This document shows positions 1 through 4,687 of a DNA stretch of 6,057 nt, in pieces (within the stretch, counting starts at the first letter, position 1; every line of letters begins with the position of its first letter). Below the pieces are notes generated by a model. It was not told the DNA's origin. It made no database searches and saw only the letters and a program-made list of their open reading frames with translations. This stretch comes from Cyanobacteria bacterium M_surface_7_m2_037 (lineage in GTDB: Bacteria > Cyanobacteriota > Cyanobacteriia > PCC-6307 > Cyanobiaceae): the NCBI GenBank assembly GCA_016882585.1, contig VGPP01000106.1, positions 1-6,057 on the forward strand, given 5' to 3'. The translations under genes and the position numbers were made by a program.

Positions 1-284
1 TTCACCCGATCCGCCGGGAACAGCACCCGATCGAGGGCCTGATGCACCGCCGCTCCATCTCCGTCGAGCACCAGCAGATCGGCGCCGCCTTCATCGAGGC
101 GCACCAGCGCCAGGGCCCGCATGCGGCCGGTGGGGCTGATCAGGCAAGTGGGCAGGCAGGCGCCAGCGGGTGCCAGTTCGATCGCCTGACTGCTCTGGCC
201 GTGCAGGAAGCGCTTTGTGTCGGCGCCCTCCAGCCGGATCAGGCTGATCGGGGTGCTCCAGCGGGCCGGGCTGGCGGCGCTCAT
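1..284 (-). CDS. YgfZ/GcvT-like folate-binding protein, N-terminal 94 residues (runs off left edge)
   Basis: Translating the minus strand from the ATG at 284-282 gives 94 open codons to the window edge. The stretch FLHGQSSQAIELAPAGACLP, followed by a CLISPTGRM-like segment, is typical of the N-terminal folate-binding barrel shared by aminomethyltransferase GcvT and YgfZ (COG0354). YgfZ proteins bind tetrahydrofolate and help assemble or repair iron-sulfur enzymes in the cytoplasm. The diagnostic YgfZ motif K-G-C-Y-x-G-Q would lie further along and is outside the window, so YgfZ rather than a true glycine-cleavage T protein is an inference, supported by the weak T-protein character of the start. 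The start codon overlaps the pyrE stop in an ATGA arrangement, so the two are probably co-transcribed and translationally coupled. The gene is incomplete only because of the window edge. Confidence 0.8.
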   Translation of the reverse strand, partial: MSAASPARWSTPISLIRLEGADTKRFLHGQSSQAIELAPAGACLPTCLISPTGRMRALALVRLDEGGADLLVLDGDGAAVHQALDRVLFPADRV

Positions 285-874
285 GAGCGGCTCGCGGCGG
301 AGACGGCGGCCACCTCTTCCAGCAGAAACAGGCTCTGCAGCTCCAGGCCGGCGGCGGTCATCGCTTCGAGGCCGCCTTCCTGGCGGTCCACGATCGTCAC
401 CACACGGTTCACGGTGTAACCGGCCTCGCGCAGTTGGTTCACCGCCTTGAGGGAGGAGCCACCCGTGGTGACCACGTCTTCCAGCACGGTGATGCAGCTG
501 CCGGCTTCGGGCAGGGGGCCCTCCAGCCAGGCGCCGGTGCCATGGCCCTTGGCTTCCTTGCGCACGATCAGCGCGTCGAGGGATCGGCCGCTCAGGGCGG
601 CGGCTACCGCCACGCCGCTCACCAGTGGATCGGCGCCGAGGGTGAGCCCCGCCACCGCTACGGCCTCGGGCTCCACCAGCTCAAGCATCTGGGCCGAGAG
701 CAGCGCCAGCCCTTCGCCGCTGAGGCTCACCGGCTTGCAGTTCACGTAGTGATCGCTGGTGCGGCCCGACGCCAGCGTGAATGTGCCGTTCCGGTAAGCC
801 CGCTCCGCCAGCAGACGCAGCAACAGCTGGCGTTGCTCAGCGCTGGCCTGAGGAAGGGTTGGCAGCTGGGTCAT
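281..874 (-). CDS. pyrE: Orotate phosphoribosyltransferase
   Basis: The 197-residue product catalyses orotate + PRPP to orotidine 5'-monophosphate + pyrophosphate, the fifth step of de novo pyrimidine synthesis, in the cytoplasm. The type I phosphoribosyltransferase PRPP signature is clear at residues 129-141 (VLEDVVTTGGSSL). The catalytic flexible loop is at about 104-119 (VRKEAKGHGTG, with R105, K106, K109 and H111). The N-terminal segment LASGRTSDHYVNCK at 34-47 matches the orotate-side region of the family. Length is normal for a bacterial PyrE. The ATG at 874-872 is preceded on its own strand by AGAGG, a short Shine-Dalgarno-like run very close to the start. Its stop overlaps the start of the YgfZ-like gene by 4 bases. 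The 61 bases between this start and the divergent exported-protein gene must hold both promoters; I could not pick a convincing -10/-35 pair there. Confidence 0.97.
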   Translation of the reverse strand: MTQLPTLPQASAEQRQLLLRLLAERAYRNGTFTLASGRTSDHYVNCKPVSLSGEGLALLSAQMLELVEPEAVAVAGLTLGADPLVSGVAVAAALSGRSLDALIVRKEAKGHGTGAWLEGPLPEAGSCITVLEDVVTTGGSSLKAVNQLREAGYTVNRVVTIVDRQEGGLEAMTAAGLELQSLFLLEEVAAVSAASRS

Positions 875-935
875 GCCTCTGGCGTCAGGCGGTTGAGCTG
901 TCTAGTTTGCGCCCAGCGTGTGTTGGGGGTGCTGG

Positions 936-1490
936 ATGGGCTGGCGTTGTTCCGTGCGCTGGGCGCTGGCATCAGGCCTTTTGGCCCAAGCCCTGTTGGC
1001 GGGTGGCCTGGGCGCGCAGCCCGCTGCAGCTGGCCCGGTGGTGTGCACCACCACCCTGGAAGCACCCCTGGCTGGATCTGGGCCTGCCGGCATGAATGCT
1101 TCCGGCCCGGTGGAAGTCACCCGCTGCGGCCCGGTGGTCACCACCCCGCAATTGGTGGAGCGCCGCTTCTACAGCTACACCGCGCCCTACGCCCGCGGCA
1201 TCGATATCACCCACCAGATCACCGACATCCTTGGCATTGCCATGGGCGGCGGTGATGGCACCAAGGTGATGGGCTTCGGCTTCCCCGATCAAACGATCGT
1301 GTGGGATGGCTCGGCCCTGGAAAACACCTATCAAGTGCTGCTCGAACAGCAGAGCAACCCGATGCCGTGGCGCACCGCCGACGTGAACAACGGCTTCTGC
1401 CAGGGCCTGCCCCAGGGCAGCTGCAATGCCCAGAGCGCCCCGCCCAGCTGGCCGCAGCCGGGCTCGCGGGTAGTTCGAGGCCTGTGGTAG
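936..1490 (+). CDS. Exported cysteine-containing protein of unknown function
   Basis: I do not recognise this family. From the ATG at 936 the product has 184 residues. Arginines at 4 and 8 and a hydrophobic core at about 9-26 (ALASGLLAQALLAGG) form a convincing Sec signal peptide, with likely cleavage after the AQPAAA segment near residue 32. The mature part has four cysteines (37, 64, 155, 163), enough for two disulfides, and a conserved-looking centre with ERRFYSYTAPYARGIDITHQ and MGFGFPDQTIVWDG. The frame is open from a GTG at 918, but that start would put extra cysteine and tryptophan residues ahead of the signal peptide. A GGGGG run at 925-929, six bases before the ATG, supports 936. The 10-mer GGCCCGGTGG occurs three times in the gene (1032, 1104, 1128), twice encoding GPVV. 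It is divergent from pyrE and ends 23 bases before a tRNA gene, so read-through into the tRNA is plausible. Periplasmic or thylakoid-lumen location is an inference. Confidence 0.75.
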   Translation: MGWRCSVRWALASGLLAQALLAGGLGAQPAAAGPVVCTTTLEAPLAGSGPAGMNASGPVEVTRCGPVVTTPQLVERRFYSYTAPYARGIDITHQITDILGIAMGGGDGTKVMGFGFPDQTIVWDGSALENTYQVLLEQQSNPMPWRTADVNNGFCQGLPQGSCNAQSAPPSWPQPGSRVVRGLW

Positions 1491-1498
1491 ACACGCCC

Positions 1499-1512
1499 TG
1501 CGGCTGGCCGCA
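1499..1512 (+). other. Short GC hairpin directly before the tRNA
   Basis: TGCGG (1499-1503) and CCGCA (1508-1512) can pair around a four-base CTGG loop. The hairpin lies 9 bases after the exported-protein stop and one base before the tRNA 5' end. No T-tract follows, so it is not a standard intrinsic terminator. It could be a structured spacer at the RNase P processing site or chance in GC-rich DNA. Confidence 0.3.
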
Positions 1513-1513
1513 C

Positions 1514-1586
1514 GGGGGTCTAGCAATCTGGTGAATGCAGCGGACTCATAATCCGCCTTAGGCGAGTTCGATCCTCGCGACCCCCA
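1514..1586 (+). tRNA. tRNA with anticodon CAU (elongator Met, or Ile2 if lysidine-modified)
   Basis: A full 73-base cloverleaf folds. The acceptor stem is GGGGGTC (1514-1520) with GACCCCC (1579-1585). The D stem is GCA/TGC, with GG at 1530-1531. The anticodon stem is GCGGA (1540-1544) with TCCGC (1552-1556), around the loop CTCATAA (anticodon CAT at 1547-1549). The variable loop is CTTAG, and the T arm is GCGAG/CTCGC around TTCGATC. The discriminator is A1586 and CCA is not encoded. The 5-base-pair T stem and lack of the initiator's G-C-rich anticodon-stem triplet argue against initiator tRNA. Sequence alone does not separate elongator Met from Ile2, which TilS modifies at C34. The core is atypical: position 14 is T rather than A, and the 15-48 pair reads C-G instead of the usual G-C. 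The 3' half served as the attachment site of the islet downstream. Confidence 0.93.
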
Positions 1587-1587
1587 T
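1554..1587 (+). repeat. Direct repeat, left copy (3' half of the tRNA; putative attL)
   Basis: These 34 bases run from the 3' strand of the anticodon stem through the T arm and acceptor strand to one base past the discriminator. They recur at 2289-2322, exactly 735 bases on, with 29 of 34 positions identical. The left copy keeps a perfectly paired T stem and acceptor stem and is therefore the functional one. Confidence 0.85.
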
Positions 1588-1679
1588 CTAGTCGAGCAGC
1601 AAGAAGAGCGCTTGGGCGCGGTGGCACCTTCTGCGCTGGTTGTGCGACTCAGTCATACTCGGCTTGGACGCGCCTGCGT

Positions 1680-1925
1680 ATGACCGTCAAGAGTTCGATT
1701 TCCCTTCGCGACGATCAACACGCCTTTGCGCGGGCGCTTGTTGAGAGTGGCCGATTCCCCTCGCTTAGCGCTGTGATGCAGCAAGGTCTCGATCTGCTGC
1801 GAGAGCAGGACGCCGACAGACAGGCCGATCGAGATGCCCTGAAGGCATTGCTCGCCGAACGTGCGTCTGGTCCATTCGTGAGTGCTGAGGCTCTCAGGTC
1901 CCGACTGGCTGCCCGGAGGGGATGA
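1680..1925 (+). CDS. parD: ParD-family antitoxin (ribbon-helix-helix)
   Basis: The 81-residue protein has the two-part plan of ParD antitoxins. Residues about 3-44 form a ribbon-helix-helix DNA-binding dimer domain: a short strand (KSSISL), then helices with the family-typical SGRFPSLSAVMQQGLDLL. A charged linker follows, then a C-terminal toxin-wrapping segment (ALLAERASGPFVSAEALRSR, residues 56-75), whose SGPF stretch resembles other ParDs. The family binds and neutralises ParE and represses its own operon by binding the promoter. The ATG at 1680 is followed by the expected N-terminal strand; only a weak TTGGAC lies about 12 bases upstream, so initiation may be inefficient or leaderless. 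A CATACT hexamer at 1654-1659 could serve as a -10, but no good -35 pairs with it. The stop overlaps the toxin start in an ATGA. The pair is the sole content of the tRNA-linked islet. Confidence 0.88.
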   Translation: MTVKSSISLRDDQHAFARALVESGRFPSLSAVMQQGLDLLREQDADRQADRDALKALLAERASGPFVSAEALRSRLAARRG

Positions 1926-2296
1926 GTCAACCCTCCTGGTCTGTGGTCTTTGCCGCGGGAGCTGAGGATGACCTGGCGCTGATCGAGGCTTTTCTCGCAG
2001 CCTCTTATCGGGACTTTGGCGAGCCCCCTGATCAAGCGGCCCGGCACGCCGAGGTGCGCATCGACGCGATCATCACCGCTGCTGAACGACTGGCAGCAGC
2101 ACCGTTCCGCGGTGAAGCCCATGACGATGTGCTGCCAGGCCTGCGCCATCTGACCCTGGACAGGGCGATCTATTGGTTTTGCATGGAGGAGAAAGTCCGC
2201 CAAGTCAAGGTTCTGGCGGTGTTCTTTGGCGGTCAAGACCACCAGCGCCACATGCTTGTTCGTCTGTTGCAGGGCGGCGCGCATCCTTCGCCTTAG
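1922..2296 (+). CDS. parE: ParE/RelE-superfamily toxin
   Basis: The 124-residue product fits the ParE branch of the RelE/ParE fold. It has an N-terminal strand then an AEDDLALIEAFL helix, a long second helix ending ITAAERLAAAPFRG, the GLRHL turn (about 76-80), the IYWF strand, and a closing VKVLAVFFGGQDHQRHML strand-turn. ParE toxins poison DNA gyrase; RelE relatives cleave mRNA at the ribosome. Placement with a ParD favours the gyrase type, but the target is inferred. Length is somewhat above the usual 95-105 residues, partly from a short C-terminal tail (GGAHPSP). Its last sense codon and TAG stop lie inside the right tRNA-derived repeat, so the reading frame ends in att sequence. The start is the ATGA overlap with the antitoxin. 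A GGAGGGG run at 1915-1921 abuts the ATG, too close for normal ribosome spacing, so coupling to antitoxin translation is likely. Confidence 0.87.
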   Translation: MSQPSWSVVFAAGAEDDLALIEAFLAASYRDFGEPPDQAARHAEVRIDAIITAAERLAAAPFRGEAHDDVLPGLRHLTLDRAIYWFCMEEKVRQVKVLAVFFGGQDHQRHMLVRLLQGGAHPSP

Positions 2297-2322
2297 CCGA
2301 GTTTGAGCCTTGCGATCCCCAT
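2289..2322 (+). repeat. Direct repeat, right copy (decayed tRNA 3' half; putative attR)
   Basis: This copy matches 1554-1587 at 29 of 34 bases. The mismatches fall at 2297, 2304, 2307, 2311 and 2316. The changes at 2297 and 2311 leave its T stem with one mismatch and one wobble, and no 5' tRNA half precedes it, so it cannot make a tRNA. It contains the last sense codon and stop codon (2294-2296) of the toxin. Similarity drops off sharply upstream of 2289. Confidence 0.85.
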
Positions 2323-2391
2323 TGCACGCACCCCGTTTTTGGCCCTTAGGGTGGCCCCGTTGCTGGTTCAGGTCGTTGGCCTGATGGTGTG

Positions 2392-3258
2392 ATGGCCGGT
2401 GGGGTTGAGATCAGCGTTCTCCGTGCTGCCAAAGGGCCAGTGGTGCGCGCGGGTGATGTGCTCGGCGTTCTCTATTCCGGTTCACTCGTGAATGGGGATG
2501 GAGTTCCGTTTGATGGCAATTACGACTTTGCGTCGTTTTCTGTGATCCCCGGGAGGAGGCTCTTCGACTTCACCCTTGGCAGTGGGCAGGTGATCCAAGG
2601 CTGGGACCAAGCTCTGGTTGGTCGTCGGTTGGGCGAGGTGCTCGATCTCACCATCCCAGCCGACTTGGCTTATGGCAGTAAAGGCGCTCCTCCTTCGATC
2701 CCCCCTGATTCCCCCCTGCGCTTTCGTGTGGAGTTGGTGGGAGCTATTCCGGCAGGAACCTCGACGCCGATCTACCCCTCGTATCGCGAGCTCGGATTGA
2801 GTAAGAAGCTCGCCGCTCAGCTCGATGCTCTCAAGCTGAAGTTCGGCGGCAGCAAAACGGGGACTGATCAAGACGACACCCTCACTGGAGGGGCGGCCAA
2901 AGATCTGCTCATCGGCCTTGGTGGCCAAGATCTGCTCCAGGGTGGCGCAAATGCGGATGTGTTGATCGGCGGCCCCGGCAGCAATCGATTTGTGTACGCC
3001 GATGTGAATGATTCGCTCGCCAAGCGCGGCAGGCAGGATCAGATTCTTGGCTTTCAGCGCGCCGGTGATGTGATCGATCTTTCAGCTTTGGCTGATTCCC
3101 TCACCTACATCGGCAAGAAAGCGTTTACGCGCGAGGCTGGAGAGGTGCGTTTCGCCGGCGGTTCTCTCCAGCTCGATGTCGACGGGAATGGTCGTGCCGA
3201 TCTGGAAATCCTCCTGCCAGGAGTCAACCGGTTCAGCGGCACCAGCCTGTTGCTTTGA
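2392..3258 (+). CDS. FKBP-type peptidyl-prolyl isomerase fused to RTX repeats and serralysin-like C-terminal secretion domain
   Basis: From the ATG at 2392 (a GTG lies one codon earlier) the product has 288 residues and no signal peptide. Residues about 5-118 form an FKBP domain. By comparison with human FKBP12 the pocket is kept: Y28, F40, D41, F58, V67, I68, W71, Y94, I103 and F111. It should therefore isomerise prolyl bonds. A linker (about 119-154) is followed by five nonapeptide-like units at 156-200 (such as IGLGGQDLL and QGGANADVL), the calcium-binding RTX roll. Residues about 200-288 resemble the peptidase M10 serralysin C-terminal domain, including DVIDLSAL, a DVDGNGRAD acidic loop at 262-270 and the hydrophobic end SLLL. 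RTX proteins with this tail leave the cell by type I secretion using an uncleaved C-terminal signal; export here is inferred. Codon use is T-richer and GC lower (31 of 60 bases in 2461-2520) than the neighbours, suggesting transfer. No type I transporter gene is in the window. Confidence 0.88.
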   Translation: MAGGVEISVLRAAKGPVVRAGDVLGVLYSGSLVNGDGVPFDGNYDFASFSVIPGRRLFDFTLGSGQVIQGWDQALVGRRLGEVLDLTIPADLAYGSKGAPPSIPPDSPLRFRVELVGAIPAGTSTPIYPSYRELGLSKKLAAQLDALKLKFGGSKTGTDQDDTLTGGAAKDLLIGLGGQDLLQGGANADVLIGGPGSNRFVYADVNDSLAKRGRQDQILGFQRAGDVIDLSALADSLTYIGKKAFTREAGEVRFAGGSLQLDVDGNGRADLEILLPGVNRFSGTSLLL

Positions 3259-3312
3259 GTCAGCGCTCGCCTGAAGCTGGTCTAGAGATCCTTTAGGCAC
3301 CACCTGAACCCG

Positions 3313-4605
3313 ATGCGATTCCTGGCACCGGCGGCCCTGCTGCTCCTGCTGGCCTTCTTCGCTGCCTCGGAATTCGCGTTGATCCGGCTGCGGCCCACCC
3401 GGGTGCAGCTGCTCGAGGCGGATGGCGAGCGGGGCGCCACGGCCGTGGCACGCCTGCAGCGCCGCCTGCGGCGGGCCCTGGTCACCACGCAATTGGGCAT
3501 GACCCTGGCCTTGCTGGCCCTGGGCTGGACGGGCCGGGGCCTGGCGGAGCGCTGGGGCTCCGGGCCTGCCGGCGCCTGGTTGGGCCAGGCCTGGCTGGAT
3601 GGTCTGCTCTTCCTGGCCCTGGTGGTGCTCGCCACCCTGCTCGGCGGCCTGGTGCCCAAGGCTTGGGTGCTGCACCGTCCGGAGGCGAGCGCCCTGCGCC
3701 TGGCGCCAGTGCTTGAAGCCGTGATGCGCAGCCTCGGCCCGGTGCTGGCGCTACTCGAGCGGTTGGGCAACGGGCTGCTGCGCCTGCTTGGGCTGCCGCG
3801 CAACTGGGATGAGCTGGTGCCGGCCCTCTCGGCGGGTGAGCTGGAAACGCTGATCGAATCCAACAGCGTGATCGGCTTGATGCCCGATGAGCGCGACATG
3901 CTCGAGGGCCTCTTCTCCCTGCGTGACACCCAGGTGCGCGAGGTGATGGTGCCCCGCTCCGGCATGGTGACCCTGCCGCTGGAGGTGCGCTTCGCCGAGT
4001 TGATGGAGGCGGTGCACAGCACCCACCACGCCCGTTTCCCCGTGATCGGTAGCTCCCTCGACGATGTGCGCGGCCTGCTCGACCTGCGCCGCCTGGCTGA
4101 ACCCATTGCCAAGGGCTTGCTGCGCAGCGATTCACCCCTGGCCCCCTACGTCACCCCGGTGACCAAGGTGCAGGAGACCACCCCCCTGGCCGAATTGCTG
4201 CCTGTGATCCGCAGCGGCGAACCGCTGCTGGTGGTGGTGGATGAGCACGGCGGCACGGAAGGCCTCGTCACCATCTCCGATCTCACCAGCGAGATCGTGG
4301 GCGATGAGGAAGACCCCGAAAACCCGGAAGACGATCTCCAGCAGCTCCAGGAGCACAGCTGGCTGGTGGCCGGCGATCTGGAGATTTACGAGCTCAACCG
4401 CGAACTGGGCCTGCAGCTGCCCGAATCCGATGAGCACCACACCCTGGCCGGTTTCCTGCTGGAGCGGTTGCAGCACATCCCCGCTCCGGGCGAGAGCCTG
4501 CGCTGGAAGGGGCATCAGTTTTTGATCATGGCCATGGATGGCCCGCGCATCGAGCGGGTGGAGATCACTCGCCGCGCCGTGGAGCCCGAGGTGGAGGACG
4601 GCTGA
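3313..4605 (+). CDS. CNNM/CBS-domain membrane protein of the HlyC/CorC family
   Basis: The 430-residue product has the full domain order of the family. An N-terminal CNNM (DUF21) membrane domain spans about 1-165, with helices near 4-25, 57-73, 97-120 and 130-160 and the signature SEFALIRLRPTRVQLL. Two CBS domains follow, at about 211-265 (starting VMVPRSGMVTLP) and 275-330 (ending GTEGLVTISDLTSEIVGD). A C-terminal CorC_HlyC domain covers about 345-425. Relatives are linked to magnesium or cobalt export and CBS nucleotide sensing; older annotations call them hemolysins. The usual GE-L-V-P-K motif after the third helix reads GGLVPK here (111-116), so a normally conserved glutamate is missing. 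The start matches the family N-terminus closely, although no Shine-Dalgarno is evident. It returns abruptly to very high GC after the FKBP-RTX gene. It lies 82 bases upstream of the oxidoreductase on the same strand. Confidence 0.92.
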   Translation: MRFLAPAALLLLLAFFAASEFALIRLRPTRVQLLEADGERGATAVARLQRRLRRALVTTQLGMTLALLALGWTGRGLAERWGSGPAGAWLGQAWLDGLLFLALVVLATLLGGLVPKAWVLHRPEASALRLAPVLEAVMRSLGPVLALLERLGNGLLRLLGLPRNWDELVPALSAGELETLIESNSVIGLMPDERDMLEGLFSLRDTQVREVMVPRSGMVTLPLEVRFAELMEAVHSTHHARFPVIGSSLDDVRGLLDLRRLAEPIAKGLLRSDSPLAPYVTPVTKVQETTPLAELLPVIRSGEPLLVVVDEHGGTEGLVTISDLTSEIVGDEEDPENPEDDLQQLQEHSWLVAGDLEIYELNRELGLQLPESDEHHTLAGFLLERLQHIPAPGESLRWKGHQFLIMAMDGPRIERVEITRRAVEPEVEDG

Positions 4606-4658
4606 GCGCCGCCGCGGCAGCCGCCTTCATCCATGCGTGGATCACGCCGCCGATCGTC

Positions 4659-4664
4659 GATAAT
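4659..4664 (+). promoter_or_regulatory. Possible -10 box (GATAAT) before the oxidoreductase gene
   Basis: GATAAT matches the sigma-70 -10 consensus at five of six bases and stands out in a GC-rich 82-base gap. It would place transcription start about 17 bases before the ATG at 4688. No clear -35 lies at the right spacing, and no Shine-Dalgarno follows. It may give the oxidoreductase its own promoter rather than read-through from the CNNM/CBS gene. Confidence 0.3.
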
Positions 4665-4687
4665 CTCTGCGTCAGATCGCCAGCGCC

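Larger units (their letters stand above)
1588..2322 (+). mobile_element. Toxin-antitoxin islet integrated at the tRNA 3' end (remnant, no integrase)
   Basis: The 735-base unit between the two tRNA-half repeats contains a ParD/ParE-type pair and little else. 1588-1679 holds no gene, and the toxin stop falls inside the right repeat. A tRNA 3' end kept intact on one side and a decayed partial copy on the other is the standard product of tyrosine-integrase recombination into a tRNA gene. No integrase, transposase or terminal inverted repeat is present, so either the element was mobilised in trans or its integrase was lost. GC content is lower than the flanks: 35 of 60 bases in 1681-1740 against 47 of 60 in 3541-3600. 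The five mismatches between repeats suggest an old event. A tandem-duplication origin for the tRNA fragment is possible but would not explain the toxin-antitoxin insert. Confidence 0.6.

Noticed and set aside
1032..1137. Three copies of GGCCCGGTGG (1032, 1104, 1128) as a repeat element
   Set aside because: All lie in the coding frame of the exported protein, are unevenly spaced and reflect recurring Gly-Pro-Val in a GC-rich gene.
434..1255. Long plus-strand open frame of 273 codons across pyrE
   Set aside because: It runs antisense through pyrE and out of frame into the exported-protein gene. Its protein has no recognisable domains and a composition typical of GC-rich shadow frames.
1629..1659. 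Promoter for the toxin-antitoxin operon using CATACT (1654-1659) as -10
   Set aside because: The hexamer matches four of six consensus bases and the best upstream candidate (TTCTGC, 1629-1634) is spaced 19 bases away, too weak to list as a feature.
2311..2340. Possible terminator after the toxin: TGCG (2311-2314) with CGCA (2327-2330), then CCCCG and five T bases
   Set aside because: Only four base pairs around a 12-base loop, and the T run is separated from the stem by five bases. The sequence is also explained by the tRNA-derived repeat.
3283..3312. GATCCT near 3287-3292 as a third tRNA-repeat copy that would close an island containing the FKBP-RTX gene
   Set aside because: Only six bases match and the surroundings do not align with the tRNA 3' half. 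This is expected by chance.
3082..4112. Minus-strand open frames opposite the CNNM/CBS gene (3082-3675 and 3282-4112)
   Set aside because: Low-complexity Arg/Ser or Gln/Gly-rich translations without domains, fully overlapped by a well-supported plus-strand gene.
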